Assembly (NCBI RefSeq): GCF_029227915.1
Contig: NC_079876.1
Location: forward strand, 39,043,828-39,107,827
Source of the DNA: Hydractinia symbiolongicarpus
Taxonomy: Eukaryota > Cnidaria > Hydrozoa > Anthoathecata > Hydractiniidae
Reading direction: 5' to 3'
Length of the DNA: 64,000 bases
Each line of letters opens with the position of its first letter. Position 1 is the stretch's first letter. Made by a program: the position numbers and the translations under genes. Positions 1-9,900 of the stretch are shown here, one piece after another. The notes below the pieces were generated by a model. The model made no database searches, had not been told where the DNA came from, and saw only the letters and a program-made list of their open reading frames with translations.

Positions 1-1738
1 AAACCTCTTTCATTAAGCGTCTCATCAAAAATGAAAACATTTTTGAAAACTACAAGTCTCATGCGTTTTAGTGGTGAAAAAATAATTTAAAAAATCGTTC
101 GGAAAATGAGTTTACTTCCTGGGTACTTTCTTTGTATACTTTTGACTATGCGGCCGAGTCCGGGGTTTACAGGAAATGGCGGATTTTCGTTTGCCGGCGA
201 TTAAACTTCTTTTATTTAGCGTCTCATCAAAAATGAAAACATTTTTGAAAACTACAAGTCTCACGCGTTTTAGTGGTGAAAAGATAATTTAAAAAATCGT
301 TTTGGAAATGAGTTTACTCACAGGGTACTTTCTTTGTATACATTCGACTATACGGGCCAAGCCCGGGATTTACGGGAAATCGCGGGTTTTCGTTTGCCGG
401 CGATTAAACCACTTTCATTAAGCGTCTCATCAAAAATGAAAACATATCTGAAAACTACAAGTCTCATGCGTTTTAGTGGTGAAAAAAAAATTTAAAAAAT
501 CGTTCGAGAAATGAGTTTACTTCCTGGGTACTTTCTTTGTATACATTCGACTATACGGGCCAAGCGCGGGATTTACGGGAAATCGCAGGATTTCGTTTGC
601 CGGCGATTAAATCTCTTTTATTAAGCGTCTCATCAAAAATGAAAATATTTTTAAAAACTACAAGTCTCATGGGCTTTAGTAGTGAAATAATAATTTAAAA
701 AATCGTTCGGGAAATGAGTTTACACCGCGGGTACTTTCTTTGTATACTTTTGATATACGGGCCGAGTCCGGGATTTACGGGAAATCGCAGGTTTTCGTTT
801 GCCGGCGATTAAACTTCTTTTATTCAGCGTCTCATCAAAAATGAAAACATTTTTGAAAACTACAAGTCTCATGCGTTTTAGTGGTGAAAAAATAATTTAA
901 AAAATCGTTCGGGAAATGAGTTTACTCCCTGGGTACTTTCTTTGTATACTTTTGACTATGCGGGCCGAGTCCGGGGTTTACGGGAAATGGCGGATTTTCG
1001 TTTGCCAGCGACTAAACTTCTTTTATTTAGCGTCTCATCAAAAATGAAAACATTTTTGAAAACTACAAGTCTCAAGCGTTTTAGTAGTGAAAAAATAATT
1101 TAAAAAATCGTTTTGGAAATGAGTTTACTCACAGGGTACTTTCTTTGTATACATTCGACTACACGGGCCAAGCCCGGGATTTACGGGAAATCGCGGGTTT
1201 TCGTTTGCCGGCGATTAAACTTCTTTTGTTCATCGTCTCATCAAAAATGAAAACATTTTTGAAAACTACAAGTCTCATGCGTTTTAGTGGTGAAAAAATA
1301 ATTTAAAAAATCGTTCGGGAAATGAGTTTATTTCCTGGGTACTTTCTTTGTATACTTTTGACTATACGGGCCAAGCCCGGGATTTACGGGAAATCGCAGG
1401 ATTTCGTTTGCCGGCGATTAAACCTCTTTTATTAAGCGTCTCATCAAAAATGAAAACATTTTTAAAAACTACAAGTCTCATGGGCTTTAGTAGTGAAATA
1501 ATAATTTAAAAAATCGTTCGGGGAATGAGTTTACACCCCGAGTACTTTCTTTGTATACTTTTGACTATACGGGCCGAGTCCGGGATTTACGGGAAATCGC
1601 AGGTTTTCGTTTGCCGGCGATTAAACTTCTTTTATTCAGCGTCTCATCAAAAATGAAAACATTTTTGAAAACTGCAAGTCTCATGCGTTTTAGTGGTGAA
1701 AAAATAATTTAAAAAATCGTTCGGGAAATGAGTTTACT
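1..1738 (+). repeat. 203-bp satellite array, forward block 1
   Basis: About 8.5 tandem copies of the ~203 bp monomer. Order of landmarks in each copy: TCGTTYGGGAAATGAGTTTAC, a GGGTACTTTCTTTGTATAC box, a GC-rich CGGGCC-to-CGGG segment, TTTTCGTTTGCCGGCGATTAA, a GCGTCTCATC box, an A/T hairpin, then CTCATGCGTTTTAGTGGTGA and an A-rich linker. Copies differ by linked variants, such as CTCACAGGG with TATACATTCG against CTCCCTGGG with TATACTTTTG. A variant with GGGCTTTAGTAGTG occurs near 670 and again near 1485, four monomers apart. There is no coding potential. The block ends inside a monomer at GAGTTTACT where the retrotransposon is inserted. Confidence 0.97.
227..248. repeat. 22-bp dyad (hairpin) in the monomer, representative copy
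   Basis: Arms TCAAAAATG and CATTTTTGA around an AAAA loop: a perfect 9-bp inverted repeat with a 4-nt loop. It is present in most monomers of both orientations. In monomers with CATTTTTAA the stem drops to 7 bp. This is the only strong A/T dyad of the unit and lies next to the breakpoints of the 46-47 kb inversion. Confidence 0.9.
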
Positions 1739-1764
1739 TTATTTATTTATTTATTTATTTATTT
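1739..1764 (-). repeat. Tetranucleotide 3' tail of the retrotransposon
   Basis: Six and a half TTTA units on the plus strand, so (TAAA)n at the 3' end of the minus-strand element. A short microsatellite tail instead of poly(A) is common in CR1/L2-type elements and marks the end from which target-primed reverse transcription began. Confidence 0.9.
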
Positions 1765-2019
1765 CACGAATGTTTTACAAGGATGGCCATTTCAGACATT
1801 ATAAAGTCTGTTATCAACATGGGTCCTTGGAATAAATAGGATAAAAAAAATATTAGTAACAATAAAACAAGAAAATGTAAATGTACAATAAAAACGGTGA
1901 GTATAAAATATATAAACTGCAAAAAACAAACAGACAAAAGGCTAAAAATCAAAATACCACACTAGAAAATGAGTTGATCAAGACAAAAACAAAAAACAAA
2001 CAAAAAGCCATAAAAAGGA
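1765..2019 (-). other. 3' untranslated region of the retrotransposon
   Basis: A-rich sequence (as read on the plus strand) between the RT stop codon and the TAAA tail. A 62-codon hydrophobic reading frame crosses it on the minus strand, but its composition is what T-rich DNA yields in translation and I do not regard it as a gene. A conserved 3' stem needed for RT recognition would be expected here; I could not identify it by eye. Confidence 0.7.
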
Positions 2020-3597
2020 CTAAATACGCAGATAATATTCTCTCAGTTGCGACTTAAAAATATTGTATGATTCACATTTTCTAATGTCCAACGGGAGTGT
2101 ATTGTAAATATGTGCTCCAGTGTAACAGAAAGATCCACGAGCATATTCCAAACGAAGATTAGGTAATTTCAAGCTATTTCTGTTGTTACGTGTGTTTCTT
2201 GTGTGGTTTGTTTTTGTGAAGTAATTTTTAAAATTTTCACACACATCGTTGTCCAAGCAACGGCGAATGAAATTACAAGCTCGCATTTCTATCATATTGA
2301 CAGTATCAGGTGGTGTCAAGAATTGATTTCCAATAATTGAAGTTGCTCGTCTATGTAAAGATTGGAGTTTGAGTAGTTGTGTCTGAGAATTCTTAAGGTG
2401 AACAAATCCGCAATATGTTAATACTGGTTGAATCATTGTTTGAAAAATTGCCAATGCAGCTTTATCTGTAATCAGCGGTCGAATGCGATATAGTAAACGT
2501 AATCTACCGGAAGCTTTTTGATACGTTAAATCAAAGTTGCTGCTCAAATTCAATGATGGTTCGATAAGTACACCAAGATATTTATACGTGGATGTTACCC
2601 TCACAGTTTGGTAGCCGTAAGTTACGTTTAATGAGCTGTTTTGTTTAGAGAGGTTATTTTTCGAACCAAATAACATTGCTTCAGTTTTTCCTGCTCCGAG
2701 ATTTAAAATTAATTCATTTTCCAAACACCATGCAAGTACACAATTCATGTCGGATGAAAGACGGGTTTCTATGATCTCTAAGTCCTTACCAGCAACAAAT
2801 AAAACAGTATCGTCTGCATATTTGACTACTTCAGAGTGTTTCACTACGGTACAAAGATCATTGAAAAACATAATAAATAGTAGTGGGCCCAAAATTGACC
2901 CTTGTGGTACTCCACTATTGACTGGATGTTCATCAGACAAAGAATTTTTGTATTGAACTTGCTGAAATCTACCAAACAAATAGTCTGTGAACCACTCGTG
3001 TTCGTCTCCAACAATTCCAAAACTGCTTAATTTTGACAGTAGTTTACCATGACTTAACATGTCGAATGCTTTTGTGAGGTCTAAAAATACGGCACCGACC
3101 ATTTTGCCATCGTTAACCTTCAATTTCACAGTGTCGATAAAGATTGTTGCAGCCAGTTCAGTTGAGCGACGAGGCCTGAAACCGAACTGGTTGTTGTTTA
3201 TTAAATTGTTACTTTCCAGATATGCAGTCAATTGTTCATGCACAACTTTTTCAATCACCTTGGATATAGCTGGAATAACAGATATTGGTCTATAGTTATT
3301 AACAGATGACTTTGCTCCAGATTTGAAAAGTGGTAACACTTTGGTGCGTTTCCAGTCACTTGGAAAAGTTGAAGTTTCAAAAGACATGTTAATAATATAT
3401 GTCAGTGGTGAAGCGATTACCTCCATGCAGTCTTTGAGTAACCAGGATGGTAGATCATCTAGCCCAACAGACTTTTTACGTTTTAATGATTGTAGATGTT
3501 TCATGGTTTCATTAACAGTGATTGGTTTAAGTCGAAATTTTGGGTTAGATTTACTCGGTATTTCTTTATGATATTTCCAGACGGAGTTTGTCAACAC
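2020..3597 (-). pseudogene. Reverse transcriptase part of the split retrotransposon ORF
   Basis: 525 codons from the first ATG; the open frame reaches further upstream to about 3638, so this ATG is not a true start and the part belongs to the same original protein as the endonuclease upstream. Reverse transcriptase copies the element RNA at the nicked target. Motifs in order: YRPIS at 102-106, QFGFRPRRS at 137-145, FLDLTKAFD at 171-179 with Asp173, GVPQGSILGPLLF at 229-241, YADD at 260-263 with Asp262 and Asp263, and KYLGV at 339-343. All three catalytic aspartates are present. The C-terminal domain (about 370-525) ends with the GAHIYNTLPLDIR pattern common in CR1/L2-like proteins. There is no internal stop. 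AFDMLSH replaces the more usual AFDTVDH, which may be drift. The RT core looks intact; the lesion lies upstream. Confidence 0.93.
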
Positions 3598-3632
3598 AAA
3601 AGCAGATCTTTTAAGTGAATTTACAACATTAG

Positions 3633-3638
3633 AAAAAA
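3633..3638 (-). other. Homopolymer frameshift between EN and RT
   Basis: The endonuclease frame and the RT frame differ by one base and overlap around this A6 (plus-strand) run. Upstream of it only the EN frame reads sensibly and downstream only the RT frame does, so one base has been lost here or the run was miscounted in sequencing. Confidence 0.75.
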
Positions 3639-4865
3639 TCTACAAAACGCATTAGCAATAGAATGTTGATCGGTTACCAATTTCTCGTCGATTTGTATAG
3701 TAGTATTCACTTGAGAGTTCGATCTAAGTGGAAATACTTTTTTTATCGACCGCCAGAAGGATTCTGGATTTCCGGTGTTCTCCTCAAATAACTGTCGCTG
3801 ATACGTATTCTTTGCTTTACGAACTTTATTATTAACCTTGTTTCTTATTTTTTTATAAGCCGTGATATCTGCTTCTGATTTGGTTTTACGCGATTTTCGT
3901 AACAAATTGTCGCGTGAGTTCATCTCCTTCTTGAGATCAACAGTCATCCAATCACATGGCTTACCGCGAACTTTTTTACGAATTAATGGAGCCATGGAAT
4001 CGTAGGTGCGATATATAATTCCCTTGAACAAAGACCATGCTTTATTGACGTTCGTTGAGTTATAAACATCTTGAAAATTCTGTGATGAAAGTGTTTGACA
4101 AAATTTATCTTTGTCATAATTTCGATAGTTTCGACAATTTATTGTTTTGCTAACAAAACGGGTGTGATGTTGTTTTCTAATACAACATATAAGGTCATGG
4201 TCACTAAAAGAAATGGGGATGACTTTGGTATCCGCTATAACTGTGCAATTAGTTGTAGCGATAATGTGGATAAGAGTTTGTGACGTTTCCGCTATTCGGG
4301 TTGGTGATTTAATGACTTGTTTAAAACCGTGCAACGTTAAAGCTGTTTTAATCCCAACATGATCGTTCTTTTTCAGAAAATCGACATTAAGGTCCCCTAA
4401 GATTATAACTTCTTTGATACCGGTTAATGTTAATGACAGTACATCAGATAGAAGAGATGAAAAATCTTTATTAAGATACTTTGAATTATCCGGGGGTCTA
4501 TAAATTACGGAAAGTAAATACGATTTCGCATTTTTTGGACATATTTCTAACCAAATACCTTCAATTTCATTTATTTCTAGATCGTGTCGCCTTTTATAAA
4601 TAACATGATCAGCAACATAAAATGCTACTCCGCCTCCTTTTCCAAATTTACGAGATTTGTGTATAAATGTGTATCTATTAATTGCAAACATGTCCTCCGG
4701 TTCATCTCCAGTATGTATTTCCGTAAGAGAAAAAATGTCGATTTTTCTGTTGTTTATAAGAATGTTCGAAATCTCAGCAAAATTTGCCCATAGACCTCTA
4801 ACGTTCAGGTGAAACATATTCATACCCTTTGCATTAGTAAATTCACGGATTTCATCTGTGGCATT

Positions 4866-4907
4866 AGGTCCACGACACTTTTCAACATCACCGCTTAAAA
4901 GCAACAA
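4866..4907 (-). other. Degenerate 2A-like peptide motif
   Basis: Residues 76-89 of the endonuclease ORF read LLLLSGDVEKCRGP. The 2A ribosome-skipping consensus is D(V/I)ExNPGP preceded by a hydrophobic/Gly stretch, and LLLLSGD(V/I) leaders with it are known near the N terminus of several animal CR1/L2-type elements. Here DVEK is kept, but Asn-Pro is replaced by Cys-Arg, so skipping at the final Gly/Pro is not expected. Confidence 0.75.
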
Positions 4908-6699
4908 CACAAACAACCATCTGCTTCGTCTAGAGAAATATACTCGCGTTTTGTTAAGACTTGTAAAAAAGCACGATTCAATGTTACAAATACCACTACT
5001 CTCGACAATATCCATACCACTTTTAAAATAAAGCGAATAGTTTTCATTTGAGCATAAGTAAAAACGTTTTTGCAGCAATAATACAACAAATAATAGAGCA
5101 GCCACAAACGCTGCTGCTTTCTGTGCTGCCATTTTTGATCGACTCCCTGGGTACTTTCTTTGTATACTTTTGACTATGCGGGCCGAGTTCGGGGTTTACG
5201 GGAAATGGCGGATTTTCGTTTGCCGGCGATTAAACTTCTTTTATTTAGCGTCTCATCAAAAATGAAAACATTTTTGAAAACTACAAGTCTCAAGCGTTTT
5301 AGTGGTGAAAAAATAATTTAAAAATTTGTTCGGGAAATGAGTTTACTCACTGGGTACTTTCCTTGTATACTTTAGACTATACGGGCCAAGCCAGGATTTA
5401 CGGGAAATCGCGGGTTTTCGTTTGCCGGCGATTAAACTTCTTTTATTCAGCGTCTCATCAAAAATGAAAACATTTTTAAAAACTACAAGTCTTATGCGTT
5501 TTAGTGGTGAAAAAATAATTTAAAAAATCGGTCTGGAAATGAGTTTACTCACAGGGTACTTTCTTTGTATACATCCGACTATACGTGCCAAGCCCGGGAT
5601 TTACGGGAAATCGCGGGTTTTCGTTTGCCGGCGATTAAACTTCTTTTATTCAGCGTCTCATCAAAAATGAAAACATTTTTGAAAACTACAAGTCTCATGC
5701 GTTTTAGTGGTGAAAAAATAATTTAAAAAATCGTTCGGGAAATGAGTTTACTCCCTGGGTACTTTCTTTGTATACTTTTGACTATGCGGGCCGTGTCCGG
5801 GGTTTACGGGAAATGGCGGATTTTCGTTTGCCGATGATTAAACTTCTTTTATTTAGCCTCTCATCAAAAATGAAAACATATTTGAAAACTACAAGTCTCA
5901 TGCGTTTTAGTGGTAAAAAAATAATTTAAAAAATCGTTCGGGAAATGAGTTTACTCCCTGGGTACTTTCTTTGTATACTTTTGACTATGCGGGCCGAGTC
6001 CGGGGTTTACGGGAAATGGCGGATTTTCGTTTGCCGGCGATTAAACTTCTTTTATTCAGCGTCTCATCAAAAATGAAAACATTTTTGAAAACTACAAGTC
6101 TCATGCGTTTTAGTGGTAAAAAAATAATTTAAAAAATCGTTCGGGAAATGAGTTTACTCCCTGGGTACTTTCTTTGTATACTTTTGACTATGCGGGCCGA
6201 GTCCGGGGTTTACGGGAAATGGCGGATTTTCGTTTGCCGGCGATTAAACTTCTTTTATTCAGCGTCTCATCAAAAATGAAAACATTTTTGAAAACTACAA
6301 GTCTCAAGCGTTTTAGTGGTGAAAAAATAATTTAAAAAATCGTTCTGGAAATGAGTTTACTCACAGGGTACTTTCTTTGTATACATCCGACTATACGTGC
6401 CAAGCCCGGGATTTACGGGAAATCGCGGGTTTTCGTTTACCGGCGATTAAACTTCTTTCATTAAGCGTCTCATCAAAAATGAAAACATTTTTGAAAACTA
6501 CAAGTCTCATGCGTTTTAGTGGTGAAAAAATAATTTAAAAAATCGTTCGGGAAATGAGTTTACACCCTGGGTACTTTCTTTGTATACTTTTGACTATGCG
6601 GGCCGAGTCCGGGGTGTACAGAAAATGGCGGATTTTCGTTTGCCGGCGATTAAACTTCTTTTATTTAGCGTCTCATCAAAAATGAAAACATTTTTGAAA

Positions 6700-9600
6700 A
6701 CTACAAGTCTCATGCGTTTTAGTGGTGAAAAAAAAATTTAAAAAATCGTTCGAGAAATGAGTTTACTTCCTGGGTACTTTCTTTGTATACATTCGACTAT
6801 ACGGGCCAAGCCCGGGATTTACGGGAAATCAAAGGATTTCGTTTGCCGGCGAATAAACCTCTTTTATTAAGCGTCTCATCAAAAATGAAAACATTTTTAA
6901 AAACTACAAGTCTTATGGGCTTTAGTAGTGAAATAATAATATAAAAAATCGTTCGGGGAATGAGTTTACACCCCCGGTACTTTCTTTGTATACTTTTGAC
7001 TATACGGGCCGAGTCCGGGATTTACGGGAAATCGCAGGTTTTCGTTTGCCGGCGATTAAACTTCTTTTATTCAGCGTCTCATCAAAAATGAAAACATTTT
7101 TGAAAACTACAAGTCTCATGCGTTTTAGTGGTGAAAAATTAATTTAAAAAATCGTTTGGGAAATGTGTTTACTCCCTGGGTACTTTCTTTGTATACTTTT
7201 GACTATGCGGGCCGAGTCCGGGGTTTACGGGAAATGGCGGATTTTCGTTTGCCGGCGATTAAACTTCTTTTATTTAACGTCTCATCAAAAAGGAAAACAT
7301 TTTTGAAAACTACAAGTCTCAAGCGTTTTAGTGGTGAAAAAATAATTTAAAAATTCGTTTGGAAATGAGTTTACTCACAGGGTACGTTCTTTGTATACAT
7401 TCGACTATACGGGCCAAGCCCGGGATTTACGGGAAATCGCGGGTTTTCGTTTGCCGGCGATTAAACCACTTTCATTAAGCGTCTCATCAAAAATGAAAAC
7501 ATATCTGAAAACTACAAGTCTCATGCGTTTTAGTGGTGAAAAAATAATTTAAAAATTCGTTCGGGAAATGAGTTTACACCCTGGGTACTTTCTTTGTATA
7601 CTTTTGACTATGCGGGCCGAGCCCGGGGTATACAGAAAATGGCGGATTTTCGTTTACCGGCGATTAAACCTCTTTCATTAAGCGTCTCATCAAAAATGAA
7701 AACATTTTTGAAAACTACAAGTCTCATGCGTTTTTGTGGTGAAAAAATAATTTAAAAAATCGTTCGGGAAATGAGTTTACACCCTGGGTACTTTCTTTGT
7801 ATACTTTTGACTATGCGGGCCGAGTCCGGGGTATACAGAAAATGGCGGATTTTCGTTTGCCGGCGATTAAACTTCTTTTATTTAACGTCTCATCAAAAAT
7901 GAAAACATTTTTGAAAACTACAAGTCTCATGCGTTTTAGTGGTGAAAAAAAAATTTAAAAAATCGTTCGAGAAATGAGTTTACTTCCTGGGTACTTTCTT
8001 TGTATACATTCGACTATACGGGCCAAGCCCGGGATTTACGGGAAATCCCAGGATTTCGTTTGCCGGCGAATAAACCTCTTTTATTAAGCGTCTCATCAAA
8101 AATGAAAACATTTTTAAAAACTACAAGTCTTATGGGATTTAGTAGTGAAATAATAATTTAAAAAATCGTTCGGGGAATGAGTTTACACCCCCGGTACTTT
8201 CTTTGTATACTTTTGACTATACGGGCCGAATCCGGGATTTACGGGAAATCGCAGGTTTTTGTTTGCCGGCGATTAAACTTCTTTTATTCAGCGTCTCATC
8301 AAAAATGAAAACATTTTTGAAAACTACAAATCTCATGCGTTTTAGTGGTGAAAAAATAATTTAAAAAATCGTTCGGGAAATGAGTTTACTCCCTGGGTAC
8401 TTTCTTTGTATACTTTTGACTATGCGGGCCGAGTCCGGGGTTTACGGGAAATGGCGGATTTTCGTTTGCCGGCGATTAAACTTCTTTTATTTAGCGTCTC
8501 ATCAAAAATGAAAACATTTTTGAAAACTACAAGTCTCAAGCGTTTTAGTGGTGAAAAAATAATTTAAAAATTCGTTTGGAAATGACTTTACTCACAGGGT
8601 ACGTTCTTTGTATACATTCGACTATACGGGCCAAGCCCGGGATTTACGGGAAATCGCGGGTTTTCGTTTGCCGGCGATTAAACCACTTTCATTAAGCGTC
8701 TCATCAAAAATGAAAACATATCTGAAAACTACAAGTCTCATGCGTTTTAGTGGTGAAAAAATAATTTAAAAATTCGTTCGGGAAATGAGTTTACACCCTG
8801 GGTACTTTCTTTGTATACTTTTGACTATGCGGGCCGAGTCCGGGGTATACAGAAAATGGCGGATTTTCGTTTGCCGGCGATTAAACTTCTTTTATTTAGC
8901 GTCTCATCAAAAATGAAAACATTTTTGAAAACTACAAGTCTCATGCGTTTTAGTGGTGAAAAAAAAATTTAAAAAATCGTTCGAGAAATGAGTTTACTTC
9001 CTGGGTACTTTCTTTGTATACATTCGACTATACGGGCCAAGCCCGGGATTTACGGGAAATCGCAGGATTTCGTTTGCCGTCGAATAAACCTCTTTTATTA
9101 AGCGTCTCATCAAAAATGAAAACATTTTTAAAATCTACAAGTCTTATGGGCTTTAGTAGTGAAATAATAATTTAAAAAATCGTTCGGGGAATGAGTTTAC
9201 ACCCCCGGTACTTTCTTTGTATACTTTTGACTATACGGGCCGAGTCCGGGATTTACGGGAAATCGCAGGTTTTCGTTTGCCGGCGATTAAACTTCTTCTA
9301 TTCAGCGTCTCATCAAAAATGAAAACATTTTTGAAAACTACAAGTCTCATGCGTTTTAGTGGTGAAAAAATAATTTAAAAAATCGTTCGGGAAATGAGTT
9401 TACTCCCTGGGTACTTTCTTTGTATACTTTTGACTATGCGGGCCGAGTCCGGGGTTTACGGGAAATGGCGGATTTTCGTTTGCCGGCGATTAAACTTCTT
9501 TTATTTAGCGTCTCATCAAAAATGAAAACATTTTTGAAAACTACAAGTCTCAAGCGTTTTAGTGGTGAACAAATAATTTAAAAATTCGTTTGGAAATGAG

Positions 9601-9900
9601 TTTACTCACAGGGTACGTTCTTTGTATACATTCGACTATACGGGCCAAGCCCGGGATTTACGGGAAATCGCGGGTTTTCGTTTGCCGGCGATTAAACCAC
9701 TTTCATTAAGCGTCTCATCAAAAATGAAAACATATCTGAAAACTACAAGTCTCATGCGTTTTAGTGGTGAAAAAATAATTTAAAAATTCGTTCGGGAAAT
9801 GAGTTTACTCACTGGGTACTTTCCTTGTCTACTTTTGACTATACGGGCCGAGTCCGGGATTTACGGGAAATCGCGGGTTTTCGTTTGCCGGCGATTAAAC
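6700..9900 (+). repeat. Six-monomer (1217 bp) higher-order repeat
   Basis: The rare GGTACGTTCT variant recurs at 7384, 8601 and 9615, offsets of 1217 (six monomers) and 1014 (five monomers). Flanking variants repeat in the same order, including GGGGTATACAGAAAATGG near 7.8 and 8.85 kb and GGGCTTTAGTAGTG-type monomers near 6.9, 8.1 and 9.15 kb. Boundaries are approximate. Confidence 0.8.

Larger units (their letters stand above)
3621..5132 (-). pseudogene. Endonuclease (APE-type) part of the split retrotransposon ORF
   Basis: 503 codons, starting 9 bases inside the element at an ATG in good context (AAAAATGG). The APE endonuclease would nick target DNA to prime reverse transcription. Residues 8-20 are a hydrophobic leader; 76-89 is a degraded 2A-like motif; the endonuclease spans about 105-320: LNVRGL 109-114, Glu138 in LTEIH, GGGVAFYV 166-173, VIYRPP 209-214, GDLN with Asp247 and Asn249, and SDHD 310-313 with His312. 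The usual TLIDHI reads TLIHI at 286-290, so the expected Asp is missing. A basic linker (385-445) leads toward the RT. The frame stops at 3621 just after a T6 run (A6 on the plus strand, 3633-3638), while the RT continues in another frame. This is one original EN-RT ORF with a frameshift, not two genes. Confidence 0.9.
1739..5141 (-). mobile_element. Non-LTR retrotransposon, CR1/L2-like, one insertion
   Basis: About 3.4 kb on the minus strand: a leader of only 9 bases, an APE-type endonuclease region, a reverse transcriptase region, a ~260-base 3' UTR and a (TAAA)n tail. There are no LTRs, and the domain order EN then RT marks a Jockey-group (CR1/L2-type) element. The length is close to full for single-ORF members. 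The satellite resumes in the same orientation and phase on the far side: the left flank ends GAGTTTACT and the right flank begins ACTCCCTGGG, giving a 3-bp ACT target-site duplication at 1736-1738 and 5142-5144. The T at 1738 could equally belong to the tail. A frameshift splits the ORF, so this copy is probably not autonomous. Clade assignment is by motif reading only. Confidence 0.93.

Noticed and set aside
1764-1952. 62-codon hydrophobic frame in the retrotransposon 3' UTR
   Set aside because: T-rich composition read as Leu/Phe/Ile; lies after the RT stop, with no recognisable motif.
2747-4793. Plus-strand frames of 62-82 codons inside the retrotransposon
   Set aside because: Antisense shadows of the EN and RT frames, which carry clear motifs on the minus strand.
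2020-5132. Two separate retrotransposon genes (ORF1 and ORF2)
   Set aside because: The upstream frame holds the endonuclease and the downstream frame the RT, which form one protein in this family; the break coincides with a homopolymer and the frames overlap there.
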